From: Humulus lupulus
Lineage: Eukaryota > Streptophyta > Magnoliopsida > Rosales > Cannabaceae
Assembly (NCBI RefSeq): GCF_963169125.1
Contig: NC_084793.1
Location: 227,090,360 to 227,154,359, forward strand
Direction of reading: 5' to 3'
DNA: 64,000 bases
Every line of letters begins with the position of its first letter. Position 1 is the first letter of the stretch. Shown here piece by piece: positions 45,582-57,500 of the stretch. Below the pieces are notes generated by a model, which saw nothing but the letters and a program-made list of their open reading frames with translations, had not been told where the DNA came from and ran no database searches. The translations under genes were made by a program, and so were the position numbers.

Positions 45582-46460
45582 TTTGCCACCTAAGTTTATT
45601 TTAATGCGATCAACATTTAATAAACTTACTCGACCAGCAATCCATCTAACCTATCACATCTGTCAGTACTTACTTTTTAAAAAAGGCAAGTAATCATGAC
45701 CTTTACAGTTTCCCAGAAACGTTTTGATGGTTATTACGATTCTCCATGCATCGAAACCTTATTCCCATTACTTCCCTGAGAAATATAAATATAAGTCTCT
45801 TCACCATTTTTCATTTTTTACCCAAACCTTCTCTCTCTTCAAGAATACTCAGAAAAACCTTCAAGAAAAAACACAGAGACTCCAGTGCGATTTGAGACGT
45901 CTTCGAGCAACTCCAAGAAAAAATTTCGTGATTTCTCCCATAATTTGTACTCCAAGTAAGTTTTCGAATCCATCCTCTTTTCTTTGTAGCACTTTTCATG
46001 TATTCTGGTCCTGATTCACGAGTTTTTGTAACTGGGTTTCTACTGTTCTTAAGAAATTTTTGGGTAATCGGGTTTAGGCAAACATACATAGAATAAGTAT
46101 GCTAGAATAGGGATTTTAGGCAATATAAAATACTAGAAAATTCTTAGAAGGAATATGGGGTGTAGGTACACTATTTTCAGGTCCAAAATCGAAGTGAAAA
46201 TTTGATTTTGAGTATTTCGAAAAAAACTGGGTTTTTCCCGCCTGTTTTCAGATTTGAAATTTTTTTCCAAAAAGTCTCTTCACATTCACTTTTTGATCTG
46301 TTTTTCCTCCCTGCTCGCATGTTTATTGTGTTTTTATCAGGATGCTGCTGGTCGTATAAAAGCTTCACTTTTATACACAAGCAACAATATCCTTGCTTTT
46401 CTCTTTCTTCTATAGATTGGTCGTAGATTCTCACTTCCCCTTTGCTCTTCTCAGATATTC
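45582..46460 (+). promoter_or_regulatory. Presumed promoter and leader of the antisense gene of G
   Basis: On the + strand a TATA-like gagaaatataaatataag (about 45778-45795) precedes a CT-rich leader (cttctctctcttcaag). A donor-like ccaagtaagt at about 45950-45959 and an acceptor-like ttctcag at 46448-46454 suggest a leader intron ending shortly before the ATG at 46461. The function is inferred from arrangement only. Confidence 0.4.
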
Positions 46461-47853
46461 ATGCATGATCTCTGGGGAGGTGGGAGACCTATAGACGACG
46501 ACCTTCTCGCTTTGCTGTTCGAGGATCAAGAACAACCTTCTTTGCCTTTTCCCGAGCCTTCGACTTCACACTTACACCCTACTACCAATCCTCCATAGAA
46601 TCTGTCACAGAACCAATCGAACATGGGTCGTGTCAAACACACTGTTCGTAGAAAAAAGAAAACCACATATTCACCTTCCAACTAGCCTGCAACCAATGCC
46701 GAGGGTCCTTCAAATGATCCTTAACCTCTAAACTTTTCTCCATCAAACATCCAACCCTAAGCTCATGCTCATGACGGTCCTCGAGTAGAGGCAGCATGGT
46801 ACATTGCCCATCCTAGCGTCATATCGACTAGGATGGTGGCAAAATATCCCAAGAAGTACGGACTTCTAGGGATTACTTTATACAAACCTACACCTTACCT
46901 TAGGGCAAACATGCCTGGAGGCACCTACAGCGCTTGGTCGAGGTATCATATAGAAGCAGGGGCAATCTTGCCCTTGCATGACTTTTTCCAAGGGGTGGCC
47001 AATTATTTCGAAGTCCCCCCTTTCCAAATAACACCCAATGGATATAGAGTACTTTAAGCACTCTATATCTTATCTAATAACAAAAAAATTCCTGTGCCTA
47101 CTCCTCATGAGATCAACTATCTATTCGATTTCAAATCCAACCCCAATCAGAACAACACATGGTTCTTCCATTTCTACCACCAGGAATCTGCTTGCACATT
47201 CCTGAGTGACATTACCTACAAGTCCAATGTAGGAAGGTACTTCCAAGAGTACTTCCTCATGACTAACTTGGTTGCAGACAGTATGGCCTTCACACAAGGA
47301 GGTAAACTTTTAATCTCTAATCGATATTTATCTAGTCATTTTTCATCTTTCCTTGTCCTTAGTTGCTTAGTGTTGTATCTAGGTCCATGGCATCGACCAG
47401 ACCCCACTCCAAAAATGGAGATAAGGGCCACAGCCCTAGCCAGCATGACATATATAGAAAAAAATGTCAAGGAGCTGGTCATGGAAAGCAATTTAAGGTT
47501 GGTCGGTCTTTTAGAACCTCATCAAGAAGTGGGGGAATCTACCGCGGGGAGTGCCACTGGAGAGGGCACTTGTTATACCCAAAAATTGGAGATCAAGGAC
47601 GTGGCAATAAATGTGACAAATGGCAGTGTATGGTCAGTAAAAGACACGTTAATAGTCAATAAATACATTGACTCCTCAGAGTTGTGAGAAAGTGACCCGG
47701 TAGACTGACGAAGAATTTGGACTGCTTGAAAGATGTCATAGCCAAGCCAAGTGCACCTTGATCCTAGGAGGCTAAAGAGGATGCATTCTAGGAAAGCTAG
47801 GGGAGTACATCCTAGAAGAGCTAAGGGGGGTGTATCGAGGAGAACTCAAGAAA

Positions 47854-47940
47854 GTGGTCTTAGGAGACCCCAAGGAGAAAGTGGTCCTAGGAGACCCCAA
47901 GGAGTATGTGGTCCTAGGAGACCCCGAGGAGGATGTGGTC
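47854..47940 (+). repeat. 27-bp minisatellite in solo LTR H
   Basis: Three tandem 27-bp units (gtggtcctaggagaccccaa then ggagaaa/tat) at 47854, 47881 and 47908, with a partial fourth. A looser version of the unit starts near 47760. Confidence 0.9.
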
Positions 47941-48104
47941 CTCTCAAGGTTTCCTAAGTGTTGGCTTGAAAGTGTCCAAGGTAAGTAGCTAAGGAGGAGG
48001 AGTCCCATGCAAGTCAAGAATGGAGACTTAGATTTTGACAAGGAGAGCCTACACAATGTTCGATCGGACATAGTTGGGAGATGCTAAAGGAGAGTGCCTC
48101 AGAC

Positions 48105-48425
48105 TTGTCTAAGGTGAGATACCAAGGAGGATGCCTCGGACCACCTTGGTCTGAGGAGAAGGCCACAAGGTCCGAAGGGACCTTGAATGGAGGAGGTATG
48201 CTCGGATTTGTCCGAGGAGAGAAACAAGAGAGAAGGATGCCTCGGACCACCTTGGTCCGAGGAGAAGGCCACAAGGTCCGAAGGGACCTTGAATGGAGGA
48301 GGTATGCTTGGATTTTTCCGAGGAGAGAAACAAGAGAGAAGGATGCATCGGACCACCTTGGTCCGTGGAGAAGGCCACAAGGTCCGAAGGGACCTTGAAT
48401 CGAGGAGGTTGCCTCAAAGTTGTCC
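48105..48425 (+). repeat. 106-bp minisatellite in solo LTR H
   Basis: The word ggccacaaggtccgaaggga recurs at 48161, 48267 and 48373, a period of exactly 106 bp. Each unit has ctcggaccaccttggtccga, a near-palindrome that could fold into a hairpin. Long overlapping frames on both strands here are by-products of the repeat. Confidence 0.9.
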
Positions 48426-50572
48426 GAGGTGAGGTACCAAGGAAGTTGGCTCGGACCACCTTGGTCCAAGGAGAGCCAAGCTTGAATCACCTTGGTCCAA
48501 GGAAAGCTTGAAGGAGTAATCAACATGCATGTGAGACTACGTCAAAATCCCCGAAACGACTTCAGCAAGAGTTGGTCTAAGCATCCGGGAATCTCTCATT
48601 CCTCACTCAAATTGAGGAATCAGTTGTATTTTAAATATTTCTTGTAATATAAATATAAGATGAATAATAAAATATCCTATTTCTAAGGGATATCAGTTGT
48701 ATGACCCTAAGCCTATAAATTGAGGGCTGATGGGATGAGAGAGGGGCTTCTTCTGCTTCTTCTTTCTAGAGAGAGAAAATTGGGACTGTGTATTCTAGAG
48801 AGAGAAAATTGGGTCTGAGTATTCTAGAGAGAGAATTCTTGTATTTTTGCCATCAGTACTGAAGAAACTCAGTTGGCTCAGTCCATCTGATCTTGAGTAC
48901 AGATATATAAATCACAACTCTAAGTGGATTAGGCTATTACCGACAATCGGGGCTGAACCACTATAAAAATCTCTTGTGTGTTCTTTATTTTCTTTATTAA
49001 ACTGTCTGTTGTCGTTTACATTCTCTTGAAGGCTTGTCGTTATTGACATTCTCACGTCGTTGGCTAAAAATACAGTCAACAGCACTAAAGGGCAAGAAAA
49101 CCTCGAGCACCAGCAGGGTGTGTCACAACCCCAGAGGCACCGACCAATGGGAGTGACCATTCGAGAATCATCCCCTAACACTCGAGAAGCTAATACTCCT
49201 ACCCAACATGGGAGGGGAAAACAAAAGCTACCATAATATACTGGTCCCATACTCGAATCTTTCAACAAGCACGGTATAGATTTCTTACTCTTAAATAAAC
49301 TGCCCATCCCTTATCATTTATTTGATAGGGATGGCAATAAAAATTTTACGACTAGTAGTTTTAGTTGGGACTTCTTCGAGGCAAATAGTGAGTGTAGCAG
49401 TAGCTCTTTAGATAATGTAACGACCGGTAATAATAGTTTGGGTATACTACTTAGAATTTCTTTTTAGTTTGTTCCTTTATTGTGCCAAACTATTTCTTGA
49501 CATATCTGGTCATTTATTTTTGTTTTGTAGTCATGCCATCTGATGACGCCTTCGATATCTACGCTTCTGCAGACGCTTCAGCGAGCAAGAAGAAGTCGAG
49601 TAGAAGACATCCTGGAGAAGGCAGTGGGGAACCTTCAAAGAAAAAGGCTCGACCAAAGGTCACTCCAGCTCCCATTCCTTCCAGATCAACAACTCCTTCT
49701 CGCACTGATCCTTCCACCAACCAAACGGGAAGATCTTTGGCTGCAGAATTGCTGAGCAATGCTTATAGCTCAACAAATGACAAACTGCAGAGATTGTCCA
49801 AGCACCATCGCAGCCAAGAGGCCTTTTTTTGTCTTCCTTCATTGTAACCCAGCCAGGTCCTTACTCATGCACTCAATGAAGTCCTTAGTGTAAGTTTCTT
49901 CTGTATTGTATTTTAGTCAAACAACATTGCCTTTGATTATCTCTAAAATTCATTCTTCCACTATTCGCAGGGTATCTTGACCATGAGCAACGGTTAGCGT
50001 CGTGTTTAGGAGGTTGACGTAAAACATGCCGAGAAGATCAAGGCACGGGAGGCCAAGAAAAAAGCAGCTGCCGAGGAAATCAAGGCATGAGAGGCCAAGG
50101 TTAAGGCAGCTGAAGATAAAGTTGTCTTATCCGAGGAGCTAAAGAAGATCTGGCCAAGGTTGTTGCTGCCAAGGAGAAGTTTAAGGAAGCCTCTGAGACC
50201 AATTACAAGGAAGCAGCCAAGCTTCAAGAGGATCTGGAGGCAAGCATGAAGGAGGCCACTGGTCTAGAGGAGCGAGTCAAGCTGCTCGAGGAGAAAAATT
50301 ACAAAAACTTGGAGAGGTTCCGAGGAGCCACCTTCAAATGCTTCTACATGTTTTGGAAGAAAAATCCAGAGGAAAACTTTGACTACCTTCCCGAGAAAAT
50401 AAAACAAGCCGAACTCGCCAAGTGTGCTGCTTGCTTAGAGGAGGAGAAAAATGCTCAAAATGCCTCAAATTCTCCTAAAATTGCCTTAGCAACAGGCATC
50501 GATAGTTCTAACGAAGAAGCTAGATCTTCAGTCAACCAACAGTCTCAGCAGGACCCCCCTTCAGCTACATAG

Positions 50573-51259
50573 TAAAAATTTTGTTATGTAATTAAAACAC
50601 TCGAACAAACCGTTCGCGGTGTTAAGACAATTTGCTGCCTAAGGCAGCTTTACTTTTCTTTTAATATTTTTAATTACATCCGAGCAGCAGTTTCTTGCGG
50701 TGTAAAGATATTTCATTGTGATATTATAATATATTCTCATTGCTATTATGACATCTGCTCGTATGACCGAACTTAGCATAACACTTTATTAAGATTTCAC
50801 AAAATTAACTAATTTTTTTTAAAAATACTCTAAGTGTCGTAGTATGCTTTCCCTTATTTTTCTCGTGTGTTTACATATGTTTATGTTGATATGCTTTGCT
50901 CGATTAGTATCTTCTATGCCCCCCAAGTGATCGAGGAGCTTAAGGTTCTCAGTCACTTGCCATGACCAATACTTGTTCGAACATTACTGCTCGCATACTT
51001 ATAAATGATCAATGATAATATAGCAAAACAACACATGTAATGAGAAAATACTTGTAATGAATACAATAATTGGCAAGAATAACTGGTTGCGCACAGTTCC
51101 TTTTATTTCTCGTAATAAAATGGACAAGGTTCGTGTCTGTACGAGTGATCAAAGATTGATCTTACACTTATAAGCGACCAACCATCTAACTGACCAGCCC
51201 TTGTTCATAAACTTGTAAAAAGTAAAATTAATACAAGTCAACTCTTTAAAAAGAATTTT
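50573..51259. other. Element G spacer between convergent genes
   Basis: AT-rich sequence between the antisense gene (ends 50572) and the integrase end (51260, opposite strand). No domain is seen. Because the two genes converge, it probably holds both 3' UTRs; an aataaaa at about 51113 is a weak polyadenylation candidate for the + strand. Confidence 0.5.
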
Positions 51260-52500
51260 TCATTGGTTATACTTGCGCTGGTGTTCTCCATTCCAAGAGC
51301 GAGGAACAAGATCTATGTTTAAGCGAGCAAGTTTGTATGTGCCTGGTTGAAGGATTTCTTCAATTTGATATGGACCTTCCCAGTTTTGTCCGAGTACTCC
51401 AGCAGTCTGATCACGATTATTCAGAAAAACTCTTCTCAGTACCAAATCTCCCACGTCAAACTTTCTTTCGTGTACTTTAGAGTTAAAATATCGAGCGACC
51501 TTTTGTTGGTAAGTTGCAACTCGAAGTTGAGTCTGCTCGCGCCTTTCATTGACCAAGTCCAAAGACTCCATTAATAATTGGTTATTCATATTCTGGTCGT
51601 ACGTCAGCCTTCTATGTGATGGTGGATCTAACTCAACAGGTAACATGGCTTCAAACCCATAGGCCAAGGAAAATGGCGTATGGCCTGTTGTTGTTCGGTG
51701 AGATGTTCTATACGACTAGAGCACTTCTGGAAAATGTTCTGGCTATGCTCCTTTTGCTTCTTCGAGACTTTTCTTCAGTGTGTCCTTCAGAGTTTTTTTA
51801 ACAACTTCAATCTGCCCGAAAAGCTCTCCGTGACACCATGTTGTTCGCAGAAATCGGTGAAAAGGTCGCTGTCAAATTGTGTGCTATTATCTAAGACAAT
51901 TTTTTTGGCAACCCATATCAGTATACAATGTTTTTGACAATGAAATCCAATACTTTCTTGGTCGTGATTGTTGCGAGTGGCTCAGCTTCAGCCCACTAAG
52001 TGAAGTAGTAGACAACAACTACTGCATACTTGACATTCCATTTTCCTGTAGGCAAAGACTCGATTAGGTCAATTCCCCAAACCACTAATGCCCATGGGCT
52101 TTGCATCTGTTTGAGCTCATTTGGGGCTACTCGAGGTATCTTGGAAAAATTTTGGCATCTGTCACACTTTTTAACGAATTCCATAGAATCTTCGATCATT
52201 GTAGGCCAGAAATACCCTTGTCGGAGAATCTTCTTTGAAAAACTTTGCCCCCAGTGTGATCTCCACAGAAACCTTCATGTACTTCTCGCATCAATTCCTT
52301 AGCTTTTTCCTTAGAGACACACCATAATAAAGGCATCGAGTATCCTCGTCTATATAAGACTCCATCGAACAAAATAAACCAAGCTTATTGACTTTGAAGC
52401 ATCCTTGCTTTATTCCTATCTGTTGGTAACAATCCTTGTTCGAGATATTGTATGATGGGAGTCATCCATGTGTCGGACACTTGTATTATTAGCGAGGATT
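51260..52500 (-). pseudogene. Integrase of element G, broken
   Basis: The C-terminal part is an open 135-codon frame: SLAYGFEAMLPVELDPPSHR (partly upstream of its ATG), ERKFDVGDLVLRRVF and NWEGPYQIEEILQPGTYKL, the usual end of Tat integrases. Upstream, in shifting frames, FVKKCDRCQNFSKIPR gives the zinc-domain Cys pair and a WGIDLIESLPTGKWNVKY segment gives the first catalytic Asp. Many stops lie between 51670 and 52000. The HHCC histidines are hard to place. Confidence 0.85.
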
Positions 52501-52639
52501 CTTGTGCTTGAATGCTTGGTGCCAATAAACATTCGAGCGATACAATGCTCAAAGTGTCAACATCTTTGGCGCTTGCTAACTTGGCTAAGACATCGACATT
52601 TGAATTCTGGTCGTGAGGTACTTGCTAGAGAGTACTTCT

Positions 52640-53092
52640 CAAACTGTGCTAGTAAATCCTTCACCTTGTTTAAATAAGAACCATCTTGAGACCCCTAGCC
52701 TGATATTCTTTAATAATTTGATTAACTACTAGCTGGGAGTCACTCTATATTTCTAGTGACTTTATGTTCATATCCTTGGCTATTCTTAATCTTGCGAGCA
52801 GAGCCTCATACTCGGCTTCATTGTTGGAGGCTGTAAAGTTGAATCTGATCGCACAGTGAAACCGATGTCCCTTGGGGGTGATTAAGATTAGCTCTACTTT
52901 CGCGTTGTGCTCGTTAGAGGACCCATCTACGAACAATTTCCAGGCAGGGGTTTGATATTGATTATCGGTCTCTATCATCAGTTCGCTGGCAAGGAGTCCT
53001 GTGAATTCAGCAACGAAATCTGCTAAGGCTTGTCCCTTTATGGCTGCTCGTGGTGCATAGGAAATTTCAAACTGCCCAACTGAACTGCCCAT
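52640..53092 (-). pseudogene. Archaeal-type RNase H (aRH) of element G
   Basis: The frame includes ALADFVAEFTGL, then KLFVDGSSNEHNAKVELILI (first Asp), ASNNEAEYEALLARLRIAK (Glu) and, after a stop where Tyr is expected, SDSQLVVNQI (third Asp). This extra RNase H, distinct from the one fused to RT, is diagnostic of the Tat lineage. Confidence 0.88.
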
Positions 53093-54480
53093 TTTAATAA
53101 TCGACCAGTGGCTTCCAGTTTTTGTAAGACTTGCCGTAGTGGCTGGTCGATAAGCACTATTATGGGGTGGCTTGAAAGTAGGGTCACAGTTTTCTAGACG
53201 CCAGTATCAAGCAATAAGCCAATTTCTCTATGGGCGGATATCGTAATTTTGCTCCCACTAGCCTTTTGCTTACGTAGTATACTACTTTTTGAATGTTGTC
53301 TTCCTCTCTGATTAAAACAGCACTAGCAGCATACTATATTATGGCTAAGTAGATGTACAAAGTCTCTCCTTCGATCGGCTTGGACGAAATAGACAGTTGT
53401 AACACGTGGGCTTTGAGAGGCCTGAAAAGCATGTTAGCATTCTTCTGTCCATTCAAACATTTTGTTTCCTCTGAGTAGATTAAAAAATGGGGTACACTTG
53501 TCTGTAGGCTTAGATATGAATCTACTCAGGGTAGTAATTCTTCCTGTCAAGCTTTGCACATCATTGACTTTGGCCGGTGATTTCATCTCAATCAGTGCTC
53601 GAATCTTGTTGGGATTGGCCTCGATTCCTCATGAGTTTACTATGAATCCTAAAAAATTTCCTGATCCAACACCAAACGAACACTTTAGAGGATTTAGCTT
53701 CATCTCATATTTGTTTAAGATGTTGAAGCATTCCTGTAGGTTCTCGATGTGTTCTCCGGCCTTTTTTTACGTGAACAACATATCGCCGACACAGACCTCC
53801 ATGTTTTTTCCAATCATATCTTTGAACATATGGTTGACTAGTCGCTGGTAAGTCGCACTAGCATTTTTCAAACCGAAGGGCATTACTTTGTAGCAGTAAA
53901 GTCCCGCTTCTATTCGAAAGCTAGTGTGATCTTCATCAGGTGGATGCATACTAATTTGATTATAACCGGAGTATGCATCCATGAATGATAAAACTTCATG
54001 TCTTGATGTAGCATCGACCAGCTGGTTGATTCTTGGAAGTGGGAAACAATCCTCCGGGCAGGCTTTATTTAGGTCTGTGAAATCAACACACATCCTCCAC
54101 GTACCATTTGGCTTGGAAACTAGTACGGGATTAGAGACTCATGATGGATAAAATGCTACTCTGATGAATCCATTTTCCTTTAGCTTCTCGACTTCTTCTT
54201 TTAGGGCTTTAGATCTATCTTTGTCGAGCAACCTTCTTTTTTGTTGTATAGGTGGATAATTTATGTCTATGTTTAAGACATGGCTGATCATTGCAGGGTC
54301 TATCTCAACCATATCTTTATGCGACCAGGCAAAGACCTCCTGGTCTCTCGTAAAAAACTCCACCAGTTTGTTTTTTATTGTTATCTCTAAGTTTTTACTG
54401 ACTTTCACAACCCTGGTTGCATCTTTCTCTTCTAGTTGGACCTCCTCGAGGTCCCCCACATGCCCAATATTTTCTTCAAA
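53093..54480 (-). pseudogene. Reverse transcriptase and first RNase H of element G, broken
   Basis: RT reads KEEVEKLKENGFIRVA, a stop, NPVLVSKPNGTWRMCVDFTD, DAYSGYNQISMHPPDED and MPFGLKNASATYQRLVNHMF. At the active site, VCVGDML stands where YVDDML is expected: the second catalytic Asp remains and the first is Gly. After a stop come MKLNPLKCSFGVGSGKFLGF and VQSLTGRITTLSRF. RNase H is in several frames near 53100-53400. Catalytically dead. Confidence 0.88.
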
Positions 54481-54528
54481 ATCCCCAAAGCGAGGGTCTA
54501 AGTCCCTATCCTCACTTTGGGCAACGCC

Positions 54529-55290
54529 CTATTTGGTGACTTGTTCACATGATTGGGATTGCGTCTCATTTACCAATAGCAACCTTTTTTCGGCTCCGCT
54601 TCCCGATCTGCCTTTTCTTGCCATTATGATCGAGGAATTTGAGCATTCTCTGGCTTCTCGTTGGTTTCCCAACACGCACCCAACTCCTACATCTATTGGA
54701 AACTTCATGGCCATATGCCAAACCGAAGTTATGGTTCGCAGATCAACGAGTATGGGTCTCCTGATCACATCATTATATGAAGATGGACAATCAACTACTA
54801 TAAAAGTAGTGAGTAATGTCTTGTTCGCAGGTGCAGTTCCTACTGTGACTAGGAGTCTGATCGACCCTGTTGGTGCTATCCCTTCTCCAAAAAAGCCATA
54901 GATGGTTTGGTTGAATGGCTCTAAATCTTGCACTAACAATTTCGTTCTTTCCAGTGAAGACTTGTACAAAATGTTGATCGAGCTTCTTGTATCTACCAAC
55001 ACTCGTGTTACCATCATGTTAGCGATTTGAACATCCACGACCAGAGGATCTGAGTGGGGAAATCAGACATATTTTGCTTCCAGCTCGGAGAAAGTTATCA
55101 ACTCTTCCTCTGTTTGAGCTTTTTTGTGAGTTAGCTCCTCGACGTTCATCATTTCAATGTCCTGACCGTGATGTAGGGTTCTGGCATATCTCTCCCTCCC
55201 CTTACCACTATCACCTGCTACATGTGGTCCTCCGTAGATGGTAAAAAATGTACCAACGACAGGAGTCGGCTGTAGAGAAGGCAAGCATTG
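54529..55290 (-). pseudogene. Protease region of element G, broken
   Basis: Signatures include FFTIYGGPHVAGDSGKGRER (a linker common in Tat polyproteins), NMMVTRVLVDTRSSINILY, where the D-T-G triad has become D-T-R, and IVVDCPSSYNDVIRRPIL with the HxxLK-type end replaced by VWHMAMKFP. A stop near 55063 separates the linker from the catalytic half. Confidence 0.85.
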
Positions 55291-55337
55291 GCGTATAGGT
55301 GCCTACTCATTGCCTCCTGCTGAGAACTACCCCCTGA

Positions 55338-57452
55338 TCATACATATCTCCTCAAATGTCTTTGTCTAATAAGGAACTCGATCTCGTCCTTGAGCTTGTT
55401 ACACTCGTTGGTATCATGGACATAGTCGTTGTGAAAATGACAAAACTTGGTCCTATCCCTTTTGGATATGTCTTTCCTGATCGGGGCTGGCCGCCTAAAG
55501 GGAACAGTGGTATGACAAGCCTGATACACTTCTGTTCGGCTATCGACTAGGGCACTGTAATTGGTGAACCTGGTTCATATCTGTTTTGTTTGAAGATCTT
55601 GCTATCAGATGTCGTTGGTTCAGTGTTCGCCTTTTTCCCCCATTCTTAACGCTATCAGACCCATTGGTGGCTTTGGTCGGGTCTTCTTTCTTACCCTAGT
55701 CGTCCTTTGGGGACTTTCCTTCATTGGAAATGGCCTCCTCGAGTTTGATATATTTGTCTGCCCGATCCAGAAATTCTTGAGTGCTCTTGACTCCATTCTT
55801 TCGTAGACTACTCCAGAGGGGGGAATGTCGTCACACTTCAGCTGTGAGTGCCATCATCTTCCTCTTGTCTCCAATAGTTTTTGGCCTGAGTAGCTGCTCG
55901 CATAAATCGCTGGATATACTCCTTGAGAGTTTCTCCTTCTTTCTGTCGAATGTCGACCAGCTGATTAGCTTCTGTTGGATGTATTCGACCAGCATAAACT
56001 GCCAGTAAAACTCCTTCACGAACATCTCCCGGGAAACTATACTGGCTGGAGGAAACTTGAAATACCATTCCTGAGCAGATTCAGACAAAGTGGTAGGAAA
56101 AATTATGCAGCGAGCATCTTCTGACACCTTCTGGATGTCCATTTGTATCTCAAACTTGTTCACATGAGATATTGGATCTTCTCCTCTTGTGAAGTTGGGT
56201 AGAATTGGCATTTTGAATTTGCTCGGAACTTCTGCCATAGCAATTCTATTAACAAATGGGATGCCCATCCTTCAATCAAACTCTATGTGGGACATTTTAT
56301 TCCCAACTAGTTGCTGCACGACCTAATTCAAGGCATCTATCTGAGCCTGTACAACATTTGGTATTGCTGGAGCGGCTTGTGCTGGGGGGAAGTATTCGTC
56401 ATGTATTTCTCTTTGGTTATTGAGCACATCCCTCAGATCTTCATCCCTACGTCTCTGCTTACTTTCACCTAGTCGGTCAAAGACATTAGGCTGCTTAGGC
56501 TGTCCCCCAGCATTTTGGCTCGTCGCTCGATTCTCCATTGGGGGAGGATTTTGTTGTCCGCCTTTCTCCTCCTATTGCCGACCATTGTTCCTCCTGCCAG
56601 AATCTGCCTCATTATAATCATGGCCATATCTAAATTGCGACCTATAAGTGTGTGACCTGTTGTATGCATTGTTCCCCTCTCTTTCTTCTGGTACGTCTTG
56701 ATAAATAGGTGGAGGCCTGCATTGGTCGTTAGGTCCTTTGACATTACTATGTCGTGGGGGATCTCGGACAGTAGAGCCTGAGTCCACTTGCCTTCTGCTT
56801 CCCAAGGGATGTTGTCCCCTGCCAGGAGGGTTCTATTCCCCAGCTTTCTAGCGTCTAGGGCTTCTAGGATGCTGCTTGGCTATATTCTACCTGTGTTGTT
56901 GAATGTTATCTCGACCAAATCGAGAGGGTGGTTGTTGCTGGTTGTTTCTGTCCAAATTTTGGGCTGGTCTTCTTGCTGAGCAACAGGAGGTTGCTCTGGT
57001 CTTTGAGGACTCCTTAGGTGTGGTGGACTGTGATGATACTGGGGACGCTCTTACTGCAAATTTTGCTGAGGGTGCGAGCTTGGTGGCTGATCTGGTTGAG
57101 TGGTTGGTGCAGGTTTTCCTCAAGCCAACTGAATAGCTACTTCTAAATTTGTCGTGGTGTCTCTCTATCAACGATTCATGTCGGCATGCCGCTCATTCAG
57201 TTCTCGGCGCTGCTAGTCAATCTCCATTTGTTGTAACACCATTGTTTCAGCCACATTCTCTTGATTAGCTTTCAGAGTAGCTAATTCCTCTTGCAATACT
57301 ATCAAAGTTATTCACAGGGTTTTAGCATCCATCTCCTCTTCTTCCAGTTCCACCTGTGGCTCGTCCTCTGCTACATTTTGTGGAGGAGGCTGATTTGACG
57401 TACTCTCAGATGTCTTCCCCGTTTGACCCACTTTCCTGGAGGTTTTCACCAT
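55338..57452 (-). pseudogene. Gag of element G, broken
   Basis: The likely start is ATG at 57452 (minus strand), MVKTSRKVGQTGKTSESTSN, then a Glu-rich run and a coiled coil (QEELATLKANQENVAETMVL). A Pro/Gln-rich linker and an Arg/Gly/Tyr-rich stretch follow. The capsid domain is at 55831-56268: VPSKFKMPILPNFTRGEDPI, CIIFPTTLSESAQEWYFKFP and MFVKEFYWQF. The end carries RDRTKFCHFHNDYVHDTNEC, the Tat knuckle-like CxxHxxxxHxxxxC motif. Stops and shifts occur throughout. Confidence 0.88.
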
Positions 57453-57480
57453 TGTTTATCCTAAAGTTCTTGAGTTCAGC

Positions 57481-57500
57481 TCTTAATGAAAGCACCAAAA
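57481..57500 (-). other. Primer-binding site of element G
   Basis: On the minus strand TTTTGGTGCTTTCATTAAGA starts directly at the LTR end. It sets the element's minus orientation and matches the site of Tat element I. Confidence 0.75.

Larger units (their letters stand above)
47572..49081 (+). mobile_element. Solo LTR (H) inserted in the antisense gene of G
   Basis: 1510 bp, TGTTATACCCAAAAATTGG...tacagtcaaca, with a perfect target duplication gcact (47567-47571 and 49082-49086). It has no internal region. It contains two minisatellites and a TATA-like cctataaattgagg near 48713. The lineage is not determined; the TGTTATACCC start is common in gypsy elements. Confidence 0.92.
46461..50572 (+). 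pseudogene. Antisense accessory gene of Tat element G (gypsy-type Transposase_28-like), spliced and broken
   Basis: Exon 1 (46461-47301) starts MHDLWGGGRPIDDDLLALLF and holds a domain like the plant putative gypsy-type transposon family: YHIEAGAILPLHDFFQGVA, QITPNGYRVL, stop, ALYILSNN, then TWFFHFYHQ. Intron 47302-47382 (gt-ag) leads to ASMTYIEKNVKELVMESNLR; solo LTR H interrupts at 47572. The frame resumes at 49087 without loss, crosses another intron (49427-49530) into a basic SKKKSSRR-rich segment, then one at about 49889-49970. The end is a coiled coil (KIKAREAKKKAAAEEIKA) and LEERVKLLEEKNYKNLERF, closing at TAG 50570-50572. Several TAG codons stand for Gln. Its role is unknown; Grande elements of grasses carry an antisense gene in the same place. 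Confidence 0.75.

Noticed and set aside
48014..48526. Overlapping 93-170-codon frames on both strands
   Set aside because: By-products of the 106-bp minisatellite inside solo LTR H; no domain.
54263..54901. 212-codon + strand frame
   Set aside because: Antisense shadow of the protease-RT region of element G, which has clear domain matches on the minus strand.
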